Shown here in pieces: positions 17,449 through 26,191 of a stretch of 52,156 bases of DNA. Numbering within the stretch: position 1 is the stretch's first letter; the number at the start of each line of letters is the position of its first letter. Below the pieces are notes generated by a model, which was not told the origin of the DNA, searched no databases, and worked only from the letters and a program-made list of their open reading frames with translations. The DNA lies in the NCBI GenBank assembly GCA_003553695.1, contig PWFB01000048.1, positions 1 to 52,156 on the forward strand. The letters are read 5' to 3'. The translations under genes were made by a program, and so were the position numbers. This DNA is from Desulfonatronospira sp. (GTDB taxonomy: Bacteria; Desulfobacterota; Desulfovibrionia; Desulfovibrionales; Desulfonatronovibrionaceae).

Positions 17449-18627
17449 TTAGTGAGAGCCCTTGAATTCCGGATGCTCGTAAAAGATGGGCATCCGTGTG
17501 CCGATGAACTTGAACAGAATCAGTCCCACGGTGACAACAAAGATGGTTATACCGATTTCCGCCAGAGCCGGAAAGTACTTCAGCTCTGAGGGCAAGTGAT
17601 AGTTGTAGGCCACCAGGGAAACATTGAACCGGTTGAAGATGATTCCGAAGACAGCCACCACAGCGGTCCACTTAATTAGCCTGACGTTTTTGTCCCGGAC
17701 CCCTTTGGCATACAGAAAGGCAGGCAGGGCAACGAAGCCGAGCATTTCCAGGCTGAACATGAAGCCGTAGAACGTGGGCAGGTAGCCCCAGTTGGCATTG
17801 AGGACCACTCCGAAGAATTTGATGAAGAAGTACCCGGCCATGATCCAGGCTGCAGCCTTGGCAAATCCGAAGGTCACATGGGGGGTACCCTCCAGGTGCT
17901 CCTTGTCCATTTTGTTATGGTAATAGCGATGCGAAAGGGTGCTTTCGAAGATGACCATGGACAGCCCGGCAAACATGCTGGATACAAAGAAATAGACGGG
18001 CAGATGCGTTGAATACCACAAGGGGTGCATTTTGCTGGGCAGAATCAGGTACAGGGCGCCCAGGGAAGACTGGTGCATGGTGGAGAGAATGACTCCGAAG
18101 ATGGTCAGCACCAGAGTGAGTTTGATCAAGATATTCCTGACTCTTTTGAGCCTCAGCCATTCCAGGGGGGCCGGCAGCCATTCCAGAAAAAGGACCGTCA
18201 GATATAAAAAGACGCACAGACCTACTTCAAACAGCACCGAGGTCGTGCCCTGCTGCACGAAAATCGGGTAAGCAAGCCTCCAGGGCTGTCCGACGTCGTA
18301 ATGCAGGGCAAAGACCACAAGGGCATAGCCCAGAAATGCAGTGAGCACTGCAGGTCTGACTGCTGCATGATATTTTTTGATTCCAAATACATAACAGGCC
18401 GCAGCTGTAGTATACCCGCCGGCGGCCAGAGCCACTCCGCAGAGCAGGTCGAAACTGATCCAGATTCCCCAGGGATAGTAATCGTCCAGATTGGTCACTG
18501 CAGCCAGTCCTCCAGTGAACCGCAGATAGGTCAGATAGATGCCCATGAGGACGATTAGCCCGGCTATTACATTAAAGGGCGTGATCCAGGGGGATTTGCC
18601 TGTGTCATGATGGTTATGGTTGCTCAT
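17449..18627 (-). CDS. hmcC: HmcC-like NrfD/HybB-family integral membrane subunit
   Basis: A 392-residue protein with about ten hydrophobic helices, of the NrfD/PsrC/HybB family that exchanges electrons with menaquinone. Family segments: TPFNVIAGLIVLMGIYLTYL with FTGGLAAVTNLDDYYPWGIW at the start, GVALAAGGYTTAAACYVFGI, and LSTMHQSSLGALYLILPSKM in the middle. Gene order and wording match HmcC of Desulfovibrio. It begins 2 bases after the hmcB stop. No haem or flavin motif is seen in it, as expected for the family. Confidence 0.9.
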   Translation of the reverse strand: MSNHNHHDTGKSPWITPFNVIAGLIVLMGIYLTYLRFTGGLAAVTNLDDYYPWGIWISFDLLCGVALAAGGYTTAAACYVFGIKKYHAAVRPAVLTAFLGYALVVFALHYDVGQPWRLAYPIFVQQGTTSVLFEVGLCVFLYLTVLFLEWLPAPLEWLRLKRVRNILIKLTLVLTIFGVILSTMHQSSLGALYLILPSKMHPLWYSTHLPVYFFVSSMFAGLSMVIFESTLSHRYYHNKMDKEHLEGTPHVTFGFAKAAAWIMAGYFFIKFFGVVLNANWGYLPTFYGFMFSLEMLGFVALPAFLYAKGVRDKNVRLIKWTAVVAVFGIIFNRFNVSLVAYNYHLPSELKYFPALAEIGITIFVVTVGLILFKFIGTRMPIFYEHPEFKGSH

Positions 18628-18629
18628 GA

Positions 18630-19700
18630 TTAATGATCCTCCCTCTCGGTTTTGGCAGCGGCCTCATTCAAGGCCTTTCTTACTTCCTCCTCGATGGCGG
18701 CCTTGTCCAGGGTTTCAGACTTGGAAAGTCTTTCCGCCAGTTTTCGACCGACTTCGGGTCCTGCCTCGGCAATAACCTGGGATACAAAACTGTCCCTTTC
18801 TTCCTTGGCTACCTTTTCTCTGCGCTTGGATATGGCGTAGGCACCCACCAGAAGAACCGGCCAGAATGAAGCAATGAGTGGGACGCCACCCAGAGCACCT
18901 GAGGTATAGTCTCCGGCGGCTCTGGTTCCAAGGTCCATGCGCATTCCGACATCTTCAAAGGGCTCTGCAGATATGTAGATCCAGTTGGTGCCGCCCATTT
19001 CGTGTTCCCCGTAAATATGTGACTGGTATTTGTCAGGGTTGTTGACTATTCTTTTGCGGGCTTCCTTGAGAACCTCCTCCCGGGTGTTGAAATACATGGT
19101 CCCGGTGGGGCAGATTTCCACGCAGGCCGGTTCTCTGCCTTCCTTGAGCCGGTGTTCGCAGAATGTGCACTTGGTCACCAGGGGATCAAGGGCTATGTGG
19201 TACTCATATGCCGGAATGTTGAAGGGGCAGGCCATCATGCAGTACCGGCAGCCGACACAGACCCTGGGGTCGTATGTAACAGCCCCGTCCGGGCGCTTGG
19301 CAAAGGCCTTGACAAAGCAGGAATGGGCGCAGGCAGGCTCCAGGCAGTGCATGCACTGGATTTTCCGGTAAAGATCTCCGGCTCCCGGAGGTTTGTCGTC
19401 GTACTGGTTGACCAAGGTGTAGGTTTTCCAGTCCGTTCTGCGGGTTTCCTCAAAGACCCCGGTGTCATAAAAATCTACATCAGGCTCCGGTAACCGGTTC
19501 TCATAGTTGCACGCATCTTCACACTGCCGGCAGCCGATGCACCGGGTGACATCGAAAAGGACTGCATAGCTGTCAGGCAAACCTTTGACGTCCTTGACCG
19601 AGGCACCTGTGACCCCATCTTCCTCGGCCAGGACCTTTCCGGCCCCTGCCACGCCTAAACCGGCGACACCCATGGCCCCTAGAAATTTTCTCCGGTTCAT
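18630..19700 (-). CDS. hmcB: HmcB-like periplasmic ferredoxin subunit with membrane anchor
   Basis: A 356-residue iron-sulfur protein. It has a twin-arginine signal (NRRKFLGAMGVAGLGVAGAG). Sixteen Cys fit four [4Fe-4S] clusters: C54/57/60/64, C116/119/124/128, C148/151/154/158 and C178/181/193/197. A membrane helix (about 272-291, GVPLIASFWPVLLVGAYAI) is followed by a charged helical cytoplasmic tail. This layout is that of HmcB and HybA, which pass electrons from periplasmic hydrogenase or cytochrome to an NrfD-type partner. The gene has a strong AAGGAGGTG site and its own promoter. Its usual cytochrome partner HmcA is not adjacent. Confidence 0.92.
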   Translation of the reverse strand: MNRRKFLGAMGVAGLGVAGAGKVLAEEDGVTGASVKDVKGLPDSYAVLFDVTRCIGCRQCEDACNYENRLPEPDVDFYDTGVFEETRRTDWKTYTLVNQYDDKPPGAGDLYRKIQCMHCLEPACAHSCFVKAFAKRPDGAVTYDPRVCVGCRYCMMACPFNIPAYEYHIALDPLVTKCTFCEHRLKEGREPACVEICPTGTMYFNTREEVLKEARKRIVNNPDKYQSHIYGEHEMGGTNWIYISAEPFEDVGMRMDLGTRAAGDYTSGALGGVPLIASFWPVLLVGAYAISKRREKVAKEERDSFVSQVIAEAGPEVGRKLAERLSKSETLDKAAIEEEVRKALNEAAAKTEREDH

Positions 19701-19761
19701 AAAACACGCACCTCCTTGAAAAACAATGTTGGCAGCACTCAGCTCTTAAAAAAGCTCCCAG

Positions 19762-19807
19762 GCATCTTTTCAGTTTCGGCTTCAGGCTCGTAAGACTGAA
19801 GAGATGC
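19762..19807 (-). promoter_or_regulatory. Long leader hairpin in front of hmcB
   Basis: A 13-base inverted repeat (left arm 19762-19774, GCATCTTTTCAGT; right arm 19795-19807, ACTGAAGAGATGC) pairs along its full length with one mismatched base pair in DNA, tolerated as G-U in one RNA strand. The loop is 20 bases. It lies about 60 bases upstream of the hmcB start, inside the predicted transcript. A run of six T follows about 8 bases downstream in the transcript direction, so attenuation is possible but the spacing is not ideal. Confidence 0.55.
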
Positions 19808-19830
19808 TAACCCACCAATTATTAATTAGC

Positions 19831-19847
19831 TGCTCTCATAAAGAGCA
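19831..19847. promoter_or_regulatory. Inverted repeat overlapping the hmcB -10 region
   Basis: TGCTCT-CATAA-AGAGCA is a perfect 6-5-6 inverted repeat that covers the expected -10 element of the hmcB promoter. This is a typical place for a repressor operator. No known consensus was matched. Confidence 0.45.
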
Positions 19848-19867
19848 TTCCTGGCTTAATCTGTCAA
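19838..19867 (-). promoter_or_regulatory. Candidate sigma-70 promoter of the hmc-like operon
   Basis: On the minus strand a perfect -35 TTGACA (19867-19862) is followed by 17-18 bases and a weak -10 (TCTTTA or CTTTAT, about 19844-19838). A strong -35 with a weak -10 suggests an activated or tightly repressed promoter. The predicted leader is about 130 bases and contains the long hairpin. Confidence 0.45.
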
Positions 19868-19964
19868 GCTATTCGTGCAAAAACTCACAAGAAAGTTTTT
19901 AATTTGTAGAACTGATTGTTCCAGGGGTGGCTTTTTAGTTTTTTACGGATTCAGGTTATAAGAG

Positions 19965-21920
19965 TTAAGGTCTGCAGACCTCCAGGTCTTTAATCTTTTG
20001 TTCCAGTTCCTCCAGGCGGAGCATGAGCCTGTCGTTTTCCGCGCAAATGTTCCGGTATTCCCTGCTGAGTTCTCTGAATCTGTGGGGTTCCTGGTATGTT
20101 TCAGGCAAGGCCATGATGGATTCCAGCTCTTCCTGGCGCATCAGGGAGCTTTCCAGGGATTGCTCCTTTTCGGCATATTCTTTTTTAAGGGGCTGAAGCT
20201 CGCGGTACAATTGATTGCGGAGCTTTGCTTCCTGCCTTTTCTTGTCTTTATGCAGGTTCTGACTCCTGAATGAGTCTCTGGAATTCCGTTGTCGAGGGGC
20301 CGGGGGTTTGCCGTCTTCCTTCAGGGAGACAGTCTGATAGTACTGGTCAAATCCCAGGCCATGCTCAACGATGCGCCCATTTTCCAGGGCCCAGACCTCT
20401 TTGGCCACTTCTGAGAGCAGAAAGCGGTCGTGGGCCACCATGAACACAGCCCCTGGAAAGTCCTTCAAGGCGGCTGTAAGGGCCTCGCGGCTTTCCATAT
20501 CCAGGTGGTTGGTAGGTTCGTCCAGCAAAAGGAGGTTGGCCCGGGTCAGAAAGAGCGAGGACAAAAGAAGCCTGGACTTTTCTCCCCCGCTTAAATTTTC
20601 TACCGGTCTGTCCCAGAAGGATTCATCCAGAAGAAACAGTCCCAGAACAGAGCGATACTCCTCTTCTGTAAGGTCGCTGGAGGATAGTCTTTTGATTTCG
20701 TTTAAAACTGTGTTCTTCAGGGTCAGGGTCTCGGTCTGGTGCTGGGTGAAATATGCCGCCCTGGTGTTTTGTCCCAGCTCAATAGAGCCCGAGTCCGGGG
20801 AGAGCTGTCCGGTTATGAGTTTGAAAAGCGTGGACTTGCCGCTGCCGTTTGGTCCCAGCAGGGCGATTTTTCGGGCATTGAAGAGCTGAAAGTTCAGCCC
20901 CTGAAAAAGAGTCCGGCCTTGTGGATGTTTGAAGCAAAGATCAAAGCAGGTGATGGCCAACCGGCTGGATCTGGCTGGAGCAGGCCAGGTGAAGCTGAGT
21001 CTTTTGCCGGACCTGTCCCCCTGCAGCGCTTTTTTTCTGGCTTCCAGGGCGTCCATTCTTGACAGCCTGGACTGGGCCTGCCTGGCCTTGGAGGCCTTGA
21101 ATCGGAAGCGGTCCACAAAACTTTGCAGGTGTTTTATCTGGCTGGATATATTTTCTCTTTCCTTGTCCAGCAACAGCTGGGTCTCCTGGTGCCATTTTTC
21201 AAAAGAAGAGTAGTTTCCCGGCCGGAAATAAGGCCTTTCAAAACCCAGGTGCAGAACATGAGTTGTCACCCGGTCCAGGAAAAAGCGGTCATGGGCCACA
21301 AGCACAAGGATTCCTGAAAAGTCCAGCAGATAATTCTCCAGCCAGAGCACAGCTTCCATGTCCAGGTGGTTGGTGGGTTCGTCCAGGATGAGAAGGTCTA
21401 CTCCCTGCAAAAGGACTCTGGAAAGCCTGGCTCGCTCTCTCCACCCCCCGGAGAAGTTCTCCAGAGGCAGGTTAAAACTGGATTTCTCGAATCCCAGCCC
21501 CGCAAGAATTCTTTCGGCGCGGTATTCCGGGTTGTACCCGCAGGACTGCTCCATCTCTGCCTGCCTGTGGGCCAGATGCTCCAGCTTGGCCTTGTCGTCT
21601 TCTGAAACGGCTTTTTTCCACCGGCTCCAGAATTCGTTCCAGTCAGGCAAAGTACTGAGCACAAATTGTAGAAGAGGGGCCTGCAGTTCAAAATCCTCCA
21701 GGTCCTGGGACACAAAGCCGGTCCTGAGGCCTTGGGAACGATTTATGCTTCCGCTGTCCGGCTGGGTCAGCCCGGCCATCATCCTGAGTAGCGTGGATTT
21801 GCCGCAGCCGTTGGGGCCTGTCACTGCCAGACGTCTGCCGGGTTCGAGCTCAAAATTGACTCCGCTGAAGAGTTTCTCGCCGCTGTAGTTTTTGGAAAGA
21901 TTGTTTGCGATAATTTTCAT
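19965..21920 (-). CDS. ABC-F family ATPase
   Basis: A 651-residue soluble protein with two ATP-binding cassettes and no membrane domain. Walker A motifs are GPNGCGKST (about 35-43) and GPNGSGKST in the second half. Signatures are FSGGWRERARLSRVLL and LSGGEKSRLLLSSLFL, and both Walker B motifs read LDEPTNHLDME. The linker between cassettes contains the charged helical arm, and residues about 560-645 form a coiled coil. ABC-F proteins act on ribosomes (translation rescue or antibiotic protection). The C-terminal coiled coil suggests the Uup/YheS group. It is 86 bases downstream of dnaE on the same strand. Confidence 0.92.
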   Translation of the reverse strand: MKIIANNLSKNYSGEKLFSGVNFELEPGRRLAVTGPNGCGKSTLLRMMAGLTQPDSGSINRSQGLRTGFVSQDLEDFELQAPLLQFVLSTLPDWNEFWSRWKKAVSEDDKAKLEHLAHRQAEMEQSCGYNPEYRAERILAGLGFEKSSFNLPLENFSGGWRERARLSRVLLQGVDLLILDEPTNHLDMEAVLWLENYLLDFSGILVLVAHDRFFLDRVTTHVLHLGFERPYFRPGNYSSFEKWHQETQLLLDKERENISSQIKHLQSFVDRFRFKASKARQAQSRLSRMDALEARKKALQGDRSGKRLSFTWPAPARSSRLAITCFDLCFKHPQGRTLFQGLNFQLFNARKIALLGPNGSGKSTLFKLITGQLSPDSGSIELGQNTRAAYFTQHQTETLTLKNTVLNEIKRLSSSDLTEEEYRSVLGLFLLDESFWDRPVENLSGGEKSRLLLSSLFLTRANLLLLDEPTNHLDMESREALTAALKDFPGAVFMVAHDRFLLSEVAKEVWALENGRIVEHGLGFDQYYQTVSLKEDGKPPAPRQRNSRDSFRSQNLHKDKKRQEAKLRNQLYRELQPLKKEYAEKEQSLESSLMRQEELESIMALPETYQEPHRFRELSREYRNICAENDRLMLRLEELEQKIKDLEVCRP

Positions 21921-22006
21921 GGTGGAGACAAATGAAAAAGGCGTGCTCTGCCCGCAACTCAGACGGGATTTATTTCTATTTTTAGCTTTTTGCCGTGTCT
22001 GCCGGG

Positions 22007-25000
22007 TTAAAGATTAAAGGCTCCGAGCCTGTCCACCCGTGACCAGAATTCCTGTCCCGGCGTGACGCAGTAGTTGGGTCCCAGCATGAGCCTGCAACGT
22101 GTATGGTCTTCCAGGCGCAGGTTCAGGCATACCGGGATGCGTCCAGGGTATCCGGCCAGAAGGCTTTTCAGGTCCTGGATCCATTGCTCCCCGGGCACGC
22201 CCTGAAGGTCTGCTTCTATTTCCACCGGCTGATTCCCGTTCTCTATGGCCTGGCCAAGATAATACATGCTCTCGGCTGTAAATTTAACCTGCCTGGTTGT
22301 CTCGCCTTCTTCTTCTCCGGATGCTTGAGGCCCCTGATAACTGCTTATTCTGGCCTTTAAGACCAAGGGCTGCTCACTGTTGACCACCTCCCTGCAGGTG
22401 GCATAAAGATCTCCGAATATGGTGACTTCAGCGGTTCCAGTGAGATCCTCTATCTGACAGAAGGCCATTTTGTCTCCCTTTTTACTCACGTGTTCCTTTT
22501 TGCCCACTATGATTACGGGAAGCTCCACCTGGGTGCCGGGCTTGAACTCAAGGCATTCCTCGATGGTACTTAGCTTAAGGCGCTGGATGTCGCGCCTGAA
22601 GGGCAGCAGGGGGTGTCCGCTCAGGTAGAATCCCAGGGCCTCTTTCTCCAGTTTGAGTTTTTCATCTTCCTGGAATTCTCCCAGTTCGTTCTCGGGGCAG
22701 TCCAGGCCCAGCCCCTTTACCGGGCAGGTCTCTTCTCCCAGAAGGCTCAGCATGGACAGTTGTCCTTTGGTTTTGTTTTTGGCCGTGCGCTGCGCCCTGG
22801 CTGCAACCATGTCCAGCCCGGACAGCAGGGCCCGCCGGGAACAGCCCAGGCTGTCCATGGCCCCGCTTTTGATAAGCATTTCCAGGACCCGCTTGCCCGC
22901 CTTGCGCGATCCTACTCTTTCGCAGAAATCCAGCAGATTTTCAAAGGGTCCGCTCTTTTTTCTTTCCCGGATAATGGCTTCTATAGCGCTTCGCCCCACG
23001 TTTTTTATGCCCGAGAGCCCGAAGCGCACGTGGTTGTTTTCCACGCTGAATTCATCCAGGCTGGAATTGATGCACGGGGGGAGCACCTTGATTTCCAGAT
23101 CCCGGCAGGCGTTTACGTGTGCTATGACCTTGTCTGTGTTGTTTACCTCGGAGGTGATGAGCGCGGCCATGAATTCGCTGGGAAAATGTGTCTTGAGGCA
23201 GGCCGTCTGATAGGAAATCAGGGCGTAAGCCGCACTGTGGGATTTGTTAAACCCGTATCCGGCGAATTTTTCCACCAGGTCGAAGATATATTCCGCTGTC
23301 TCCTGGCTTACTCCGTGTTCCTGGGCTCCCTGCAGGAATTTGCTTCTCTGCCGGGCCATGACCGAGGCTTCCTTCTTGCCCATGGCCCGGCGCAGTATAT
23401 CTCCGTCTCCCAGGGAGTAGCCGGCCAGGACCTGGGCGATTTTCATGACCTGTTCCTGGTAGAGAATGACCCCGTAGGTTTCCTTGAGTACCGGCTCCAG
23501 TTCTGGATGGGGGTATTGAACAGGAATCTGGCCGTGTTTTCGCTTGATAAAATCCGTGACCATTCCGCTTTCCAGCGGTCCTGGACGGTAAAGGGCCAGA
23601 AGGGCGATAATGTCCTCGAAGCAGGTGGGTTTTAAGTCCACCAGGACTTTGCGCATTCCCGGGCTTTCCAGTTGGAATACCCCGTCGGTGAGCCCCCGGC
23701 CCAGAAGTTTAAAGGTGTCCGGGTCCTCCAGGGGCAGGCTGTCCAGGTCAGGGATGTCCTTGCCGTTTCTGGAGGCCAGTTCCAGTGTGTCTTTGAGTAC
23801 AGTCAGTGTCTTGAGTCCCAGAAAATCAAACTTGATCAGCCCAACTTTTTCCACCCTCTTCATGTCGAACTGGGTGACCACTTCGTCTTTTTTTCCGCGG
23901 TAAAGGGGCAGGTGCTCCTGCATGGCCCTGTCGGAGATGACAATGCCCGCGGCATGGGTGGAGGCGTGGCGCACCATGCCTTCCAGGCGGCGGCAGATAT
24001 CCATGAGCCTGGCCACGTCTTCATCCTCGTCCACCATTTTGCGCAGGTCCGGCTCCTGCTGCATGGCCCTGTCAATGGTCATTTTGAGTTCTTCGGGAAT
24101 GAGCTTGGCTATCCTGTCCGTCAGGGACAGCTTCATGCCCAGGGCCCGGCCCACGTCCCGGACAACGGCCCGGGCCTTCATGGTTCCGAAGGTGGTTATC
24201 TGGGCCACGCTTTCCCGGCCGTACTTTTCCGCCACGTAGCGGATGACCTTTTCACGCTGGTAGTAGCAGAAATCCACGTCAATATCGGGCATGCTGGCCC
24301 GTTCTTTGTTCAGGAAACGCTCAAAGAGCAGATTGTAGCGGATGGGGTCCAGGTTGGTGATGCGCAGGGCATAGGCCACAAGGCTTCCGGCGGCTGAACC
24401 CCGGCCCGGCCCCACGGGAATGCCCTGGGATTTGGCCCAGTTGATGAAGTCCTGGACAATGAGGAAATAGCCGGGAAAACCCATGGAGCAGATTATCTCC
24501 AGTTCTTCCTCCAGGCGCTGCCGGTAATGCTTCTGGTCCACGCTGTATGGCAGTTCCCGGAATCTTTGCTCCAGCCCTTCCCGGGAAAGGCAGATGAATT
24601 CCTGGTCCAGGGTACTTTCCCTGGTGGGTGTGTACCGGGGAAAATGAAAGGTGTCTGTTTCTATTTCCAGGTTACAGAGTTTTACAATTTCCTGGATGTT
24701 TTCCAGGGACTGGGGGCAGTGGGAGAATTCCTTCTCCATTTCTTCCATTGATTTATAATAAAGCTGATCCGTGTCGAAGCGCATCCTGGATTTTTCCTGG
24801 ACTTTGGAGTTGGTCTGGATGCACAGCAGGATGTCGTGGGCCTGGACATCGTCAGGACCCAGGTAATGGCAGTCGTTGGTGGCCACTACCGGCAGACCCG
24901 TATCCCGGGACATCTCCAGCAGCAGCTCGTTGACCTCCATTTGCTCCGGGATGCCGTTGGCCTCCATTTCCAGGTAAAAGCGCCGGGGAAATATATCCGC

Positions 25001-25471
25001 GTATTGCAGGGCAATTTCCCTGGCCTGCTTAAATCCCTGACGGCGCAGGACGTGTTGAACTTCGCCCTGCAGGCAGGCGGAAAGACAGATAAGCCCCTGA
25101 TTATTAGCCTTTAATATGTCCTTGTCCACCCTGGGCTTGTAGTAGAAGCCGTCCATCCATCCTTTGGTGACTATCTTCACCAGGTTGTGGTACCCCACTT
25201 TGTCCATGGCCAGCAATACCAGGTGGTAACGCAGCTGTTCCTTGTCCCGGTGATTTTTAGCCACATATACTTCACAGCCTATGATAGGCTTGATGCCGTA
25301 CTTTTTGGCCTCCAGATAGAAGTTCAGTGCCCCGAACATGTTGCCGTGATCGGTGATGGCTGCGGCAGACATGCCCAGGTCCACGGCCCTGGCGCACAGG
25401 TCCTTGATCCGGATGGCCCCGTCCAGAAGGCTGTATTCGGTATGACAGTGTAAATGGCAAAAATCGGACAT
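22007..25471 (-). CDS. dnaE: DNA polymerase III subunit alpha
   Basis: A 1154-residue replicative polymerase, the same size as E. coli DnaE (1160). The PHP domain opens the protein (CHLHCHTEYSLLDGAIRIKD). The catalytic aspartates are in SMPDIDVDF near residue 397, with a further conserved region KFDFLGLKTLTVL near 547. Fingers and tandem HhH regions follow (YGFNKSHSAAYALISYQTA). The OB domain is visible late (GDKMAFCQIEDLTGTAEVTI). It is the DnaE1 type; no proofreading exonuclease is inserted. It is followed by the ABC-F gene and preceded by a LUD-domain gene. Confidence 0.97.
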   Translation of the reverse strand: MSDFCHLHCHTEYSLLDGAIRIKDLCARAVDLGMSAAAITDHGNMFGALNFYLEAKKYGIKPIIGCEVYVAKNHRDKEQLRYHLVLLAMDKVGYHNLVKIVTKGWMDGFYYKPRVDKDILKANNQGLICLSACLQGEVQHVLRRQGFKQAREIALQYADIFPRRFYLEMEANGIPEQMEVNELLLEMSRDTGLPVVATNDCHYLGPDDVQAHDILLCIQTNSKVQEKSRMRFDTDQLYYKSMEEMEKEFSHCPQSLENIQEIVKLCNLEIETDTFHFPRYTPTRESTLDQEFICLSREGLEQRFRELPYSVDQKHYRQRLEEELEIICSMGFPGYFLIVQDFINWAKSQGIPVGPGRGSAAGSLVAYALRITNLDPIRYNLLFERFLNKERASMPDIDVDFCYYQREKVIRYVAEKYGRESVAQITTFGTMKARAVVRDVGRALGMKLSLTDRIAKLIPEELKMTIDRAMQQEPDLRKMVDEDEDVARLMDICRRLEGMVRHASTHAAGIVISDRAMQEHLPLYRGKKDEVVTQFDMKRVEKVGLIKFDFLGLKTLTVLKDTLELASRNGKDIPDLDSLPLEDPDTFKLLGRGLTDGVFQLESPGMRKVLVDLKPTCFEDIIALLALYRPGPLESGMVTDFIKRKHGQIPVQYPHPELEPVLKETYGVILYQEQVMKIAQVLAGYSLGDGDILRRAMGKKEASVMARQRSKFLQGAQEHGVSQETAEYIFDLVEKFAGYGFNKSHSAAYALISYQTACLKTHFPSEFMAALITSEVNNTDKVIAHVNACRDLEIKVLPPCINSSLDEFSVENNHVRFGLSGIKNVGRSAIEAIIRERKKSGPFENLLDFCERVGSRKAGKRVLEMLIKSGAMDSLGCSRRALLSGLDMVAARAQRTAKNKTKGQLSMLSLLGEETCPVKGLGLDCPENELGEFQEDEKLKLEKEALGFYLSGHPLLPFRRDIQRLKLSTIEECLEFKPGTQVELPVIIVGKKEHVSKKGDKMAFCQIEDLTGTAEVTIFGDLYATCREVVNSEQPLVLKARISSYQGPQASGEEEGETTRQVKFTAESMYYLGQAIENGNQPVEIEADLQGVPGEQWIQDLKSLLAGYPGRIPVCLNLRLEDHTRCRLMLGPNYCVTPGQEFWSRVDRLGAFNL

Positions 25472-25512
25472 TGATTTCTCGGACTATTCAGGGTTTAAAG
25501 ATTTATAAACCA

Positions 25513-26166
25513 TCAAAGCCCCATATCATCGTTGATAAGTATAACGCAGATACGATCCTTGGGGAATGATTTTTCTGTGATACTCCATACATTGCAGATA
25601 CGTTCCGGGCTCTCGCAGTCGTGACAATAGGCGGTTTTTATGCAGGGTGTCTTTTTCTGCAGGCGCAGGGCATTGGCCGGGGCGCTGTAGGCTTTGATGC
25701 GCTCCATGGCCTGGTCAATATCGCCCACTATCTTGTTGCGTCCGCACAGGATGACTACTTTCCTGGGTCCAAATACCAAAGCCCCCACCCGGTTGCCGAT
25801 CATGTCCAGGTTTACCAGATGCCCCTGCTCGGTAACTGCGTTGGTGCCGGTAATGAACAGATCAGAAAGCAAAGCCTGGCGTCTTAATTCCAGACCGGCT
25901 TCAGGCCCGCGGCTCTTATCGAAGGTGTCCATGACCTGTATGTCGGATCTGTCTTTTAGTTCGTCGTACAGTCCGGTTTCCTTGAAGGTGGTACTGCCGC
26001 CCCAGGATATGGATTCAGGCCTGGTTTCGGGGATAATCTCCTCCAGGACCAGGCTTCTGGCCCGGGCCGGAGTTTCTGCCAGGCGGCAGTCAAAATTGTT
26101 TGCCCGCAGGTTTTCCTGAACCCGCAAAAGCCTCATGTCCCAGAAGTCTTTTATTACCTTGCCCAT
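25513..26166 (-). CDS. LUD-domain protein (LutC/YkgG-like)
   Basis: A 217-residue protein of the LUD family (formerly DUF162). LUD proteins such as LutB and LutC serve in lactate oxidation, although many stand-alone members are unassigned. Family segments: GKVIKDFWDMRLLRVQENLR, SISWGGSTTFKETGLYDEL, LLSDLFITGTNAVTEQGHLV and GPRKVVILCGRNKIVGDIDQ. Three Cys occur near the C-terminus (CHDCESPERIC), a possible metal site. A GGAAG site precedes the ATG. No lutA or lutB lies next to it, so a role in lactate use cannot be assumed. Confidence 0.85.
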   Translation of the reverse strand: MGKVIKDFWDMRLLRVQENLRANNFDCRLAETPARARSLVLEEIIPETRPESISWGGSTTFKETGLYDELKDRSDIQVMDTFDKSRGPEAGLELRRQALLSDLFITGTNAVTEQGHLVNLDMIGNRVGALVFGPRKVVILCGRNKIVGDIDQAMERIKAYSAPANALRLQKKTPCIKTAYCHDCESPERICNVWSITEKSFPKDRICVILINDDMGL

Positions 26167-26191
26167 TTATACTTCCTTTTCCAATGTCTGC

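Noticed and set aside
19968-19981. Perfect 14-bp palindrome at the 3' end of the ABC-F gene
   Set aside because: It lies largely within coding sequence, has no loop and no T-run, so it is not a terminator; chance is the simplest explanation.
22613-23635. 340-residue open frame antisense to dnaE
   Set aside because: dnaE is intact and conserved over this stretch; the antisense frame has no start signal and no recognisable domain.
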